Source: an uncultured Cardiobacterium sp.
GTDB lineage: Bacteria; Pseudomonadota; Gammaproteobacteria; Cardiobacteriales; Cardiobacteriaceae
Assembly: GCF_938028825.1 (NCBI RefSeq)
Contig: NZ_CALIZP010000015.1
Location: 1 to 44,194 of the forward strand
Reading direction: 5' to 3'
Length of the DNA stretch: 44,194 nt
The notes under the pieces are model-generated. The model searched no databases. It was given only the letters and a program-made list of their open reading frames with translations, and had not been told where the DNA came from. Of this stretch, positions 8,070-19,399 are shown piece by piece; position 1 is the first letter of the stretch; each line of letters starts with the position of its first letter. The position numbers were made by a program, and so were the translations under genes.

Positions 8070-8426
8070 ATGACCGATACCTGCTCCCAGCCGCACCACG
8101 CCGACCACCCGCACCGGCACGGCGCGGGCTGCGGCCACACCGCCATCAGGCATGACGGCCACATCGACTATCTGCACGACGGCCATCTGCACCATCCGCA
8201 CCACGACCATGTGGATGAACACCGCATCGCCGTCAGCGCCACCAACCCCGATGCCTGCACCCCCGACCACCGCTGCGGCGGCCACGCAGCGGGACACGTC
8301 CACGGCCCCGGCTGCGGTCACGAGGCCGTGCCGCACGGCGATCACATTGACTATCTCGTGGACGGCCACCTGCATCACCCGCACGACGGCCACTGCGACA
8401 ACCACGGCCCCGTCGAACTCGCCTGA
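8070..8426 (+). CDS. Histidine-rich putative metal-binding protein with internal duplication
   Basis: 118 residues, of which 29 are His and 6 Cys by direct count. Two units of about 35 residues are nearly the same. The first runs from GAGCGHTAIRH through DYLHDGHLHHPHHDHVDEH. The second runs from GPGCGHEAVPH through DYLVDGHLHHPHDGHCDNH. There is no signal peptide or membrane segment, so it is probably cytoplasmic. Such density of His and Cys points to binding of transition metals (zinc, nickel, copper or cobalt) for storage, buffering or chaperoning. This is inference and no known metallochaperone family is recognised. The ribosome site is AAGGAAATTCATAA-ATG. It is flanked by hairpins on both sides, so it is likely a separate transcription unit. 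Confidence 0.85.
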   Translation: MTDTCSQPHHADHPHRHGAGCGHTAIRHDGHIDYLHDGHLHHPHHDHVDEHRIAVSATNPDACTPDHRCGGHAAGHVHGPGCGHEAVPHGDHIDYLVDGHLHHPHDGHCDNHGPVELA

Positions 8427-8446
8427 GCGGTCATGCGGCAACGGCA

Positions 8447-8470
8447 AAGACGGCAAACGCCGTCTTTTTT
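8447..8470 (+). terminator. Intrinsic terminator of the His-rich gene
   Basis: AAGACGGC-AAAC-GCCGTCTT followed by TTTT. It is a perfect 8-bp stem with a tetraloop, 20 bases after the stop at 8426. Confidence 0.85.
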
Positions 8471-8521
8471 CATGCACAGCACCTGCAAAAGCAAAGACTT
8501 AAAAAAAAATCCTCCCGCATC

Positions 8522-8551
8522 CTTGAAAGCGCAACCCGCCAACCCTATCTA
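8522..8551 (+). promoter_or_regulatory. Heat-shock (sigma-32) promoter of groESL
   Basis: CTTGAAA (8522-8528) and CCCTATCTA (8543-8551) are 14 bp apart. This closely fits the sigma-32 consensus CTTGAAA-N13/14-CCCCATNTA. It lies about 65 bases before groES. No CIRCE inverted repeat is seen, so control by RpoH rather than HrcA is expected. A small hairpin, CCCGC-TTCCCG-GCGGG (8572-8587), lies in the leader. Confidence 0.8.
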
Positions 8552-8617
8552 GGGCGTTGTGTAATCAACACCCCCGCTTCCCGGCGGGCTTTCCATTTTT
8601 AACATTAGGAGAAAAAC

Positions 8618-8902
8618 ATGAACCTTCGACCCTTGCATGACCGCGTCATCGTCAAACGTCAGGAAAAAGAAACCACCACCGCAGGTGGCATCGTCCTCGC
8701 CAGCAGCGCCGCTGAAAAACCCTCAGAAGGCGTTGTCATCGCCGCAGGCCCCGGCAAAGTCGTGGACGGCACCCTCCGCCCGCTCGATGTCAAAGCCGGC
8801 GACCGCGTCCTCTTCGGCAAATACACCGGTTCCGAGGTGAAAGTCGATGGTGAAGACTACATCATCATGCGCGAAGAAGAAATTTTCGCCATCATCCAGT
8901 AA
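8618..8902 (+). CDS. groES: Co-chaperonin GroES
   Basis: 94 residues, the typical GroES length. It forms the heptameric lid of the chaperonin and binds GroEL through a mobile loop. The sequence opens MNLRPLHDRVIVKRQEKE, followed by the mobile loop TTTAGGIVLASSAAEKPSEG and ending in EDYIIMREEEIFAII, all family signatures. The ribosome site is TTAGGAGAAAAAC-ATG. groEL follows 46 bp downstream, and the sigma-32 promoter upstream drives both. Confidence 0.98.
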   Translation: MNLRPLHDRVIVKRQEKETTTAGGIVLASSAAEKPSEGVVIAAGPGKVVDGTLRPLDVKAGDRVLFGKYTGSEVKVDGEDYIIMREEEIFAIIQ

Positions 8903-8948
8903 TCATCCAGCTATCAGATTTCAATAACATTTCAGGAGTACAAACACT

Positions 8949-10592
<1,644 letters not shown>

Positions 10593-10628
10593 GCTTAAAC
10601 CACATCATCTAATTTGGATAATCTAACT

Positions 10629-10660
10629 GCGGTCATACTTTAAGGTATGGCCGCTTTTTT
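10629..10660 (+). terminator. Intrinsic terminator of groESL
   Basis: GCGGTCATAC-TTTAAG-GTATGGCCGC (10-bp stem with one G-U pair) followed by six T residues. It ends only 14 bases before the next ATG (10675). Confidence 0.88.
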
Positions 10661-10674
10661 AATAAGGAAAAATT

Positions 10675-11268
10675 ATGACCCAAAATATATCTGAGGAAGA
10701 CCAAAAGAAAATATGTGCGATGTTTTTTTATCTGCAAGATATTAGTCTTGAACTACAAGCTTGTTCAAACATATTGCATCAAATTAAAGAAAAACTAGAA
10801 GATAGCGAAGAAAACGTACTCGCCCTAGCTACTTTATCAAGGGTAATTTTTAACTACACCGTTATAAATGTCTTTAAAGCTGGAGAACTTATATATAACA
10901 ATCAAGGATTTATTAAAGATTACTTCCCTAAATCTCTTGAAAAATTAAATAAATTTAAAAGTGAATTTTGGACTAATGATTTAAAAAACTATAGAAATAA
11001 GTATGTTGCGCATCACTCGGATAAGAAAAAGAAAGAGAGAGAGGATACATCTCCCTTCCTTTCTAGGGGTGAACTTTTAAAACTAATGTGCCGTATTCTA
11101 AAAATAGATAACGAAAGCAAAATGATAGAAGGACTTGTAAGATATATGTCTAAATTATATAACAAAAGCAATTTTCTTGAGGGCGATAAGGACACATTAT
11201 GTTATACAATCAACAATCTATCATCAGAAATAAAAGGAGATCTAAAAATAGAATTAGAAAGAAACTAA
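10675..11268 (+). CDS. AT-rich hypothetical protein with a possible HEPN RNase motif
   Basis: 197 residues, strikingly AT-rich compared with every neighbour, which suggests recent acquisition. The protein is mostly helical and charged, with no signal peptide or membrane segment. The stretch LKNYRNKYVAHHSDKK (around 104-119) contains R107 and H113, an Rx5H arrangement preceded by an aromatic residue and followed by a second His. This resembles the RNase motif of HEPN domains found in toxins and phage-defence proteins. The family is not otherwise recognised, so this is a hint only. AAGGA lies 6 to 7 bases before the ATG. There is no room for a promoter between the groESL terminator and the start, so it may depend on read-through or on a weak promoter overlapping the hairpin. 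Confidence 0.75.
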   Translation: MTQNISEEDQKKICAMFFYLQDISLELQACSNILHQIKEKLEDSEENVLALATLSRVIFNYTVINVFKAGELIYNNQGFIKDYFPKSLEKLNKFKSEFWTNDLKNYRNKYVAHHSDKKKKEREDTSPFLSRGELLKLMCRILKIDNESKMIEGLVRYMSKLYNKSNFLEGDKDTLCYTINNLSSEIKGDLKIELERN

Positions 11269-11291
11269 ACTCATCGTCCATGACATAAACT

Positions 11292-11318
11292 CGGATTTCC
11301 ACGGGAATCCGGCTTTTT
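11292..11318 (+). terminator. Intrinsic terminator after the AT-rich gene
   Basis: CGGATTTCC-ACG-GGAATCCG (one bulged T) followed by GCTTTTT, 23 bases after the stop at 11268. Confidence 0.75.
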
Positions 11319-11339
11319 CATAAACAATCCCCTAAAAAC

Positions 11340-12817
11340 ATGAAAAAAATCCTTACCCTCGCCGTCATCCTCGGCATTACCGCCGCCGGTGCCCCTATCT
11401 CGCCGGTCAGCTCACCGAACAACGCCTGTACGACAAAGTTGATGGTTCGCTTGGCGAACAGGCTGCCAAACACCTGGGACTCAAACTTGGTCTGGAAAAC
11501 TACCAGCGAGGCTACGCATCATCGACTGCTACCCTCACTATCAGCACAGGTGACACTATCCGCCGTTACCCGCTCGACATCCGCCACGCGCCGCTGACCC
11601 TCACCGGCTTCGACATCACCCGCATCACCATCAAGCACCCCGCAGAGGCGCAATTACCCGACGGAGATTTGCGCGTCAACCTGCTGCGTAACCTCACCTA
11701 CACCCAACACATTCCCGCCGAAGAAAAAAACGGCAATACCTTCAAGGGGGCGGACATCACCATCCAAGGCCCGGAGAAAGGCTTCCCGCTCAACAACACC
11801 CTCACCCTCGATATGCACGGCGTCCAGCAGGACAAAAGCACCTTCGAACCGGCGCAAATCACCTTCAACTACACCGACAGCGGCCTGACCCTGAACAGCC
11901 CGGTCATCAACTACCGCGATGACGACATCCAGGCCATCCTGCGCAACCCGCAAGTCAGCCTGCCCTTCATCACCGTGGATGGCAAACAGCTGCCCGCTCG
12001 CGTCGAATACCGTCTTGGCGAAAGCAGCTTCAAAACCGGCGACGGCGATATCGACCTGAGCCTGCGCGACAACAGCCTCCTCCTCGGCATTGAAGAAGAA
12101 AACAGCACCTACAACCTCATCGCCCGTCTCGATAGCCAGTTCACCATCGCTGGCGAAGCCGCAAGCCAAATCAAAATGCTGCTGCCCGTCGTCCCCGACC
12201 AGTTTCACTTCGACTACACCCTGAAAAACCTCAGCCCGCAAAGCGTACAAGCCGCTGCCGACCTCTTCCAGCAAGCAAAACCGCTACGTGGCGACAACAG
12301 CGCCGCCGCACTCGCGACGGACAGCATTAGCCAGCTCACGCAAAACCTGCCGTCCAACACCCTGGATGCCATGATCGATAGCAAAGAACGCAGCGAAGTG
12401 CTGGTCGACCAACTACAACGCGACCTGCTTGCGCGCGACCTCGGCCTGCACCTCGCCTTCGCCCTGAATGGCGCAGGCAAAGGCATCGGCGTTGACATCA
12501 CCCTCGCCGAACACATCAAGAGCGAAGCCGACCTCGAAACCTTCAAAAACGGCAGCAACCCGCCGCTCGCACAATACCTGCACGGCAGCCGCCTGCATGC
12601 CCACATTGACCGCGCCGTACTCGGCGGCCTGCTCGGTCAGTTCCTCAGCGCGGACGAACTGGCAAGAATGCACTTCGTCGCCGCCGATGACCGCTACACC
12701 CTCGATTTTGCCATCAACGCCGACGGCTACCAGCTCAACGGCAAGCCCCTGAGCGACAGCGAACTCGAAGCGCTCATGCTTGACCTGTTCCGCTCGGCTA
12801 TGAATGCCGGGTACTGA
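11340..12817 (+). pseudogene. DUF945/YdgA-like protein interrupted by a one-base frameshift
   Basis: The first frame reads MKKILTLAVILGITAAGA, a signal anchor. It then goes out of phase near 11390 in GGTGCCCCTATCTC. The shifted frame continues as YLAGQLTEQRLYDKV and LENYQRGYASSTATLTIS, and stays open to 12817. One extra C in the run of four restores a single frame of about 490 residues. The layout matches the DUF945 family (E. coli YdgA/YihF-like periplasmic proteins of unknown role). An N-terminal anchor comes first, then the YQRGxxSS motif, a long beta-rich region, and a C-terminal block of the type DFAINADGYQLNGKPLSD. Read alone, the downstream part would have to start at a TTG (11669) and lack the signal. 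This could be a true mutation, a phase switch or a sequence error. Confidence 0.8.
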
Positions 12818-13193
12818 GCCACTACCACCATGCACCCCCGGCATCCCCGCATTGCGGGGGATTGGCGGGGGATTTTTGTGCCGGACGGGGTGTTTTTTCT
12901 GCCGCTGCACGCGCCTGTTTGGCAACAGGGAGGCATCCGTCGCAGGCGGTGCATAGCAGGCTGCGGTCATGCGTGATTGAGCATGGCACCGTCCCGGCCT
13001 CGCAGCGCCGGGTGAGGGCGTCGCGTATGGCGAGATGGCGAGATGGCGAGATTAAGATAGTCGGTGGGCTTAACGGCGGTAAGGTGCCGATATGCGAGTA
13101 TCCGCCGACGGATGGGCGATATGGTCGTCTCAAATAGAACGGATACGGTGTTGGCAAACCTGACCGGGTTTCCGGGCAGGTTAACTTGTCCCG
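12818..13193. other. Intergenic stretch without a convincing gene
   Basis: 376 bp between convergent genes. It holds an ATCCCCGC-ATT-GCGGGGGAT hairpin (around 12850-12870) with a T-run at 12875-12879, probably ending the gene to the left. It also holds three tandem copies of the 8-mer ATGGCGAG (13027-13050). Near the end of der is a 26-bp inverted repeat at 13157-13182 (AACCTG...CAGGTT). Short open frames exist on both strands but show no conserved features. Confidence 0.6.
13157..13182 (-). terminator. Hairpin downstream of der
   Basis: On the minus strand AACCTG-C-CCGG-AAAC-CCGG-T-CAGGTT forms a ten-pair stem with one mismatch, 12 bases past the der stop. The U-run is poor, so it may only weakly terminate the long operon or protect its 3' end. 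Confidence 0.45.
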
Positions 13194-14561
<1,368 letters not shown>

Positions 14562-14610
14562 GGATGTTTGTGTGGTGGTGTTGGAGGAAGGAGGCCGCGT
14601 CGCGGGCGGG

Positions 14611-15777
14611 TTATTCGGGGCGGAAGTTGATGAGGTTGCCGTCTTTGAGTTGCCAGACGATGCTGTCGCGCAGGACGAGGGCGGGCACGTCGGCGGTGCT
14701 GGCGGCGAGGCGCTGCTGGCCGATGAGGTTGCCGCTGGCACCGTCCAGCCAGTGCAGCCAGCCCTGGTAGTCGATGACGCCGATTCTGCCGTCCGGCAGG
14801 GCGAAGGGCGGCGAGAGGTAGCGACCTTCGAGGCGGTCATTCTGCCAGCGGATACTGCCGTCGCGGCGGTTCAGGGCGATGATGTGGTCGATGTCGTTGA
14901 CGAGGTACACGCCGTCGCGGCTGAGGGCGATGTCTTTTTGCGTGGAGACCCGGTCCTGCTGCCACAGCGGCTGGCCTTGTTGCAGGTCCACGGCGAAGAG
15001 CATGGACTGGTAGGCGGCACCGTAGAGGACGCCGTCGGCGACTTGCGGGGTGCTGTCCATGTCCACCAGGCGGGCGACGGGGTTGCTGCCCGCGCTGTTG
15101 GCGATGCGCTGTTCGACGACGGGCAGGCCGGTGCGCTGGTCGAGGACGACGAAGTAGCCGTTGTCGGTGGTGAGGATGACGACACCGCCGCCGACGACGG
15201 GTTCGGCGTTGCCGCGTACGCTGAGCAGGGGTTCCTTGATGCGATAGCGCCACAGTTCGCTGCCGTTGGCGGCGTCGAAGGCGGTCAGCACGCCGTCGAT
15301 GCTGCGCGCGAAGACGGTGCCGTCGGCGGTAACGGGGGCGGCGAGCATGAGGCTGGACAGCGGCGCGCGCCATTCGGTTTCGCCGTCTGCGGCGGAGAGG
15401 GCGAGCAGGTCGCCGTTGCCGGTGCCGAGGTAGAGGTTTCTGCGGTCGGCGGCGACACCGGCGCTGATGTTGTTGCCGAGTTTTTGTTGCCAGGCGGTGC
15501 TGCCGTCGCTGTTGTAGGCGTAGAGACGGCCATTGGCGGAGACGGCGTAGATGCGCCCGCCCCAGGCGGCGGGTTTGAGGGCGAGCCCCTCATCCGCGCC
15601 GCCGCTGCCGAGTTTGTGTTTCCACAGGAGGGTAGCTCCGGCGCTGCCACCGGCGGCAGGCAGGGGCTTGGGCGCGGGGCGGTTGTCTTTGCCGAGGAAG
15701 AAGTCGGAGGTGGACGAGCAGGCGCTCAGGGTCAGAGCGCCGGCAAGCAGCAGGGCGCTGCGGCGGGTGGTTTTCAT
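14611..15777 (-). CDS. bamB: Outer-membrane protein assembly lipoprotein BamB
   Basis: 388 residues, close to E. coli BamB (392). BamB is a beta-propeller lipoprotein of the BAM complex that inserts outer-membrane beta-barrels. The signal peptide ends in a lipobox (LTLSAC, Cys20). Repeated PQQ-like blades follow, for example GRIYAVSANGRLYAYNSDG, NLYLGTGNGDLLALSAADGE, GVLTAFDAANGSELWRY and GWLHWLDGASGNLIGQQ. The ATG at 15777 overlaps the yfgM stop (ATGA), so translation is coupled. The position between yfgM and der is the usual gammaproteobacterial arrangement. Confidence 0.95.
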   Translation of the reverse strand: MKTTRRSALLLAGALTLSACSSTSDFFLGKDNRPAPKPLPAAGGSAGATLLWKHKLGSGGADEGLALKPAAWGGRIYAVSANGRLYAYNSDGSTAWQQKLGNNISAGVAADRRNLYLGTGNGDLLALSAADGETEWRAPLSSLMLAAPVTADGTVFARSIDGVLTAFDAANGSELWRYRIKEPLLSVRGNAEPVVGGGVVILTTDNGYFVVLDQRTGLPVVEQRIANSAGSNPVARLVDMDSTPQVADGVLYGAAYQSMLFAVDLQQGQPLWQQDRVSTQKDIALSRDGVYLVNDIDHIIALNRRDGSIRWQNDRLEGRYLSPPFALPDGRIGVIDYQGWLHWLDGASGNLIGQQRLAASTADVPALVLRDSIVWQLKDGNLINFRPE

Positions 15778-16403
15778 TGGCCGTTTCCTTCGAGCGCGAG
15801 GCGCGCTTGCAGGGCGTTGATTTGCAGGGCGGTCGCCGGTGCGGGGGCGAGTTGCTGACTGCGTTCGTAGTCGGCGAGCGCGTCTTTGGCTTTGCCCTGT
15901 TTGTCGTGGATGTAGCCTTGCAGCGCGGCCGCCTGCGCGGCGTAGGCGCTGTCGCGCAGTTGTTCGCCCTGTTGCAGGGCTTCGTCGTAGTTGCCCTGCG
16001 CGGCAAGGGCGAGGGCGAGTTGCCAGCGCGCGCTTTGTGCCAGCAGTTCGTCTTTGCTGGCGGCGGCGAGTTTGAGCGCGGCCATCGCGTCGTTGGTTTT
16101 GTTGTCCTTGAAGTAGGCTCCCGCCATGTTCAGCGCGGCCAGTTCGGCAATTTCGCCGCCTTCTTTGAGCAGGTCGCCATAAGCATTTGCGGCGTCTTGC
16201 GGTTTGTTTTGTGCGAGGGCTTGCAGGATGGTGTCGAGTTGGGCGGATTCGTTGTTGCGCTGCCCGCTCTGGTGATTCTGCCAGTAGCGGTAGCCGCCGA
16301 TGGCACCGAGGCCGAGGACGAGGCCGATGATGATGGTCAGGCCGTATTGTTGCAGCCATTCGCGGATGAGTTCGAGGGTTTCGTCGTCGGTTCTGTCGCT
16401 CAT
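15774..16403 (-). CDS. yfgM: YfgM-type membrane-anchored TPR protein (ancillary SecYEG translocon subunit)
   Basis: 209 residues, as in E. coli YfgM (206). One N-terminal membrane helix (about 20-40, LTIIIGLVLGLGAIGGYRYW) is followed by a periplasmic TPR-like domain rich in Ala, Leu and Gln. The N-terminus carries DETLELIREWLQQYG. YfgM in E. coli associates with the Sec translocon and the PpiD chaperone and helps hand over outer-membrane proteins, which fits its place beside bamB. Start and stop overlap the neighbours by four bases (ATGA) on both sides. Confidence 0.9.
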   Translation of the reverse strand: MSDRTDDETLELIREWLQQYGLTIIIGLVLGLGAIGGYRYWQNHQSGQRNNESAQLDTILQALAQNKPQDAANAYGDLLKEGGEIAELAALNMAGAYFKDNKTNDAMAALKLAAASKDELLAQSARWQLALALAAQGNYDEALQQGEQLRDSAYAAQAAALQGYIHDKQGKAKDALADYERSQQLAPAPATALQINALQARLALEGNGQ

Positions 16404-17671
16404 GGGGTTTCCTTGTGGTGGGCTTCGAGGTAGGCGGGCAGGTCGGCAAGCGGCAGGGTGTGCTGGCTGCCGTCGCGCAGGTTTTTCAGGGCGGCGCTGT
16501 AATTCGCCGCTTCCTCGTCGCCGATGATGAGGGCGTAGTGCGCGCCTTCTTGGTCGGCTTTGCGGATTTGCGTTTTCAGCGGCTGGCTCTGGTTGTGGGC
16601 GACGACGCTGATGCCGCGCGCGCGCAGGGTTTGCACCAGCGGCAGCAGCAGGGCGAGATGGGCGTCGGCGGTGGCGATGGCGTACACCAAAGGCGGCGTG
16701 GTGCGGAAGGTGTCGCGCTGCTGGGCGAGCAGCATGATGCGCTCGATGCCGAAGGCGAAGCCCGCCGCCGGGGTGGGTTTGCCGCCGAGTTGTTCGACGA
16801 GGCCATCATAGCGGCCGCCGGCGGTAACGGTGCCCTGGGCACCGAGGGCGGCGGTCGTCCACTCAAAGACGGTGTGGCAGTAGTAGTCGAGGCCGCGCAC
16901 AAGGCGGGGGTTGCGCTGCCAGGCGATGCCGAGGGCGTCCAGCAGGGCGCAGAGTTGGGTGAAGTGACTGCGGCTGGCTTCGCCGAGGTAATCGTCAAGG
17001 ATGGGCGCGCCGTCCAGCACGCGTTGCACGTCCGCGTTTTTGCTGTCGAGGATGCGCAGCGGGTTGGTGGTGAGGCGGCGGCGGCTGTCTTCGTCCAGCG
17101 CGTCAACGTGCTGTTGCAGGTAGGCGACGAGTGCCTGCCGGTAGGCGTGGCGTTCGTCGGCGAGGCCGATGGTGTTGATTTCGAGCGTCAGCAGGTCGAG
17201 GATGTTCAGGCGGCGGAAGAGCTCGGCGCAGAGGCTGATGAGTTCGGCATCCTGCGCCGCGCCCGCGATGCCGAAGGCCTCGACGCTCACTTGCGAAAAC
17301 TGGCGGCTGCGGCCTTTTTGCGGGCGTTCGTAGCGGAACATCGGCCCTTCGGCATAGACACGCTGCGGCTGTTGCAGTTTGCCGTGCTGGATCATCGCCC
17401 GCACCACGCCGGCGGTGGCTTCCGGGCGCAGGGTGATGCTTTCGTCGTTGCGGTCGGCGAAGGTGTACATTTCTTTACTGACCACGTCGGTTTCTTCGCC
17501 GACGGCGCGCTTGAAGAGGCCGGTCTGTTCGAGCAGCGGCAGTTGCAGCGGGTGGTAGCCGTAGCAGGCGAGCACGGTGTGGATGCGCTCGTGCAGTTGT
17601 TGCAGGTAGTCGGCTTCGGGCGGGAAGATGTCGTTCATCCCGCGCAGGGACTGGATTTGCGGTTTAGCCAT
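16400..17671 (-). CDS. hisS: Histidyl-tRNA synthetase
   Basis: 423 residues, as in E. coli (424). It is a class II aminoacyl-tRNA synthetase charging tRNA-His. It begins with IQSLRGMNDIFPPEA. Motif 2 is FRYERPQKGRSRQF, the His-specific region is VRGLDYYCHTVFEW, and motif 3 is GFAFGIERIML. The C-terminal anticodon-binding domain follows (ARGISVVAHNQSQPLKTQIR). It overlaps the rodZ end by 8 bp and the yfgM start by 4 bp. In many gammaproteobacteria ispG sits between rodZ and hisS, but here it is absent. Confidence 0.97.
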   Translation of the reverse strand: MAKPQIQSLRGMNDIFPPEADYLQQLHERIHTVLACYGYHPLQLPLLEQTGLFKRAVGEETDVVSKEMYTFADRNDESITLRPEATAGVVRAMIQHGKLQQPQRVYAEGPMFRYERPQKGRSRQFSQVSVEAFGIAGAAQDAELISLCAELFRRLNILDLLTLEINTIGLADERHAYRQALVAYLQQHVDALDEDSRRRLTTNPLRILDSKNADVQRVLDGAPILDDYLGEASRSHFTQLCALLDALGIAWQRNPRLVRGLDYYCHTVFEWTTAALGAQGTVTAGGRYDGLVEQLGGKPTPAAGFAFGIERIMLLAQQRDTFRTTPPLVYAIATADAHLALLLPLVQTLRARGISVVAHNQSQPLKTQIRKADQEGAHYALIIGDEEAANYSAALKNLRDGSQHTLPLADLPAYLEAHHKETP

Positions 17672-18605
17672 TGGGAATATCTACGGTGAAGCGGCGGCCG
17701 GAGTTTTTCTGGCGATAGTTGTCCAGCGGTTGTTCCCGGCCATTGATGTGCATGACGACGCCGTCCGGGCGGCCGATGTTGAAGCTGTACGGGGCACCGT
17801 CGGCGGGCAGTTCGACTTTTTCGCCGGGTTTGATGATGCGCGAGACCACGGATTTGCGTTTGTTGTCCTGGATTTGTACCCAGCTTTCGGTCGAGAAGGC
17901 AAGCCGGATGCCGCTGCCGTCGCCCGCTGCCGGGGTTTCTGCGGTTTCTGTCGCGCCGTTGCCGGCGGCTGCGGGGGCGGCCTCGCCGCTGTTTGCCGCT
18001 GCGCCGCTGTCGGCAGGCGGGGTGATGCCGTTGATGACTTCGGGATTGACGGGTACGCCTTCCGGGGTGGTCGGCGGGACCTGCGGGCTGCCGCCGATTT
18101 CCAGTACGATGTCTTCGCTGTTGCCGCCCGCCGGGGGCGGGGTTTCGCCTTCGGTGACGGCAGGCTGGTTGAAGGCACCGTTGATTTGTTTCATCAGCCA
18201 CGAGTTGTTGTCGAAAAGCTGGTAAAGCAGGACGCCGCCGATGGCGACGACGGGGATGAGCAGCAGCCAGGAACCGAGGTAGCTGCGGCGGTAGGAGCGG
18301 CTCTGGCTTTCGACGTTGGCGGCACTCAGACGCAGTTCCGGCGGCGGTTCGCGCCCGATTTTGTTGAAGGCCTGGCCGACGGCGGCTTCGTTCAGGCCGA
18401 GGAAGCGGGCATAGAGGCTGAGGTAGCCACGCGTGAAGACCGGCGCGCCGATTTCGCCGAAGCGATTCTGTTCGAGTTTTTCGATGATTTCCTGGCTGAG
18501 GTTGGATTGCATCGCGGCGGTGGCGATGGAGAGTTCGCGCTTCATCCGCGCCGCCGAGAGGACGGCGCCGATGTCGAGGCCGCCCGGTGTGGTCGTTTTT
18601 TCCAT
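17664..18605 (-). CDS. rodZ: Cytoskeletal cell-shape protein RodZ
   Basis: 313 residues. RodZ links the MreB cytoskeleton to the elongation machinery. The N-terminal cytoplasmic helix-turn-helix domain (about 10-85) contains GAVLSAARMKRELSIATAAM and GAPVFTRGYLSLYARFLGL, the family signature. A single membrane helix follows (SWLLLIPVVAIGGVLLYQLF). Then come a Pro/Ala/Thr-rich periplasmic linker and the C-terminal DUF4115 domain (STESWVQIQDNKRK, FNIGRPDGVVMHINGREQ). pilF ends 2 bp before the start, and the end overlaps hisS. Confidence 0.93.
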   Translation of the reverse strand: MEKTTTPGGLDIGAVLSAARMKRELSIATAAMQSNLSQEIIEKLEQNRFGEIGAPVFTRGYLSLYARFLGLNEAAVGQAFNKIGREPPPELRLSAANVESQSRSYRRSYLGSWLLLIPVVAIGGVLLYQLFDNNSWLMKQINGAFNQPAVTEGETPPPAGGNSEDIVLEIGGSPQVPPTTPEGVPVNPEVINGITPPADSGAAANSGEAAPAAAGNGATETAETPAAGDGSGIRLAFSTESWVQIQDNKRKSVVSRIIKPGEKVELPADGAPYSFNIGRPDGVVMHINGREQPLDNYRQKNSGRRFTVDIPNG

Positions 18606-18607
18606 GC

Positions 18608-19399
18608 TCAGATCCCCAGCGATTGTGCCTGCGGTGTGTTTTTGTAGTTGGCACGCATGACGCGTACCAGTTCTTCTTCCATGCGGCTGTCGCCCGCTTT
18701 ACGCGCCGCTTCGATGCCGATTTTCACGCTCTCCGGGCTGTAACCGACGTAGGTGTGCACCACTTTCAGATAGCGCAGGGCACCTGCGGCATCGCCTTTT
18801 TGCAGGGAGATTTCCGCCAGCGGCAGGAGGGCGCCTTCGGCTTGCGGGTTGACGGCGATGGCCTGTTTGTAGGCGTTTTCCGCCTGCCCGCTCTGGCCGC
18901 GCGCCGCCATGCAGTTGCCTTCGGCGATGCTGGCCGCCGTCTTGAATTCGGCGTTGCGGGCGCGCATCTGGTTCAAGAGCGCCTGCATTTCGCTGTCGCG
19001 GTCGAATTTGCAGAGGAAGGTGGCGTAGTTGACGTGGCCGAGCAGGTATTCGGGGTGGCTGCGGATGAGTTTCTGGTAAATCTGGTTGCCCGATGAGATG
19101 TCGCGCGCTTCTTCGTACATGACGGCGAGGATGTTCCAGGCATCCGGCGGGTGCGAGTCGATTTCGATGGCGCGTTTCAGCTTGGGTTCGGCGAGGTCGT
19201 AGCGCCCCATCTGCACGTATTTCGCGCCGAGTTCGACGTAGTCTTTATAGGCCTGTTTGTAATCGGTTTTTTTCTCAAGTTTCGCCGGCAGATCGTTGTT
19301 CATGTCGTCGCTTTTGCTGCCGAAGCCGAGGCTGCTGCAACCGCCGATCATGAGGGCGGCGGCGAGTGCGCTGAATCGTGTGATGGTCTTGGTTTTCAT
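18608..19399 (-). CDS. pilF: Type IV pilus pilotin lipoprotein PilF/PilW
   Basis: 263 residues. The signal peptide ends in the lipobox MIGGC (Cys21), so the mature protein is lipid-anchored to the outer membrane. TPR units follow: ELGAKYVQMGRYDLAEPKLK, AWNILAVMYEEARDISSGNQ, LLGHVNYATFLCKFDRDSEM and AENAYKQAIAVNPQAEGALL. PilF/PilW-type proteins help the PilQ secretin assemble. The place between rlmN and rodZ is the usual one. No other pilus genes are in the window. The ATG overlaps the rlmN stop (ATGA). Confidence 0.92.
   Translation of the reverse strand: MKTKTITRFSALAAALMIGGCSSLGFGSKSDDMNNDLPAKLEKKTDYKQAYKDYVELGAKYVQMGRYDLAEPKLKRAIEIDSHPPDAWNILAVMYEEARDISSGNQIYQKLIRSHPEYLLGHVNYATFLCKFDRDSEMQALLNQMRARNAEFKTAASIAEGNCMAARGQSGQAENAYKQAIAVNPQAEGALLPLAEISLQKGDAAGALRYLKVVHTYVGYSPESVKIGIEAARKAGDSRMEEELVRVMRANYKNTPQAQSLGI

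Noticed and set aside
12862..13137. A 91-residue plus-strand frame in the gap before der
   Set aside because: No ribosome site, no conserved motif, and it crosses the tandem 8-bp repeat. It is probably non-coding.
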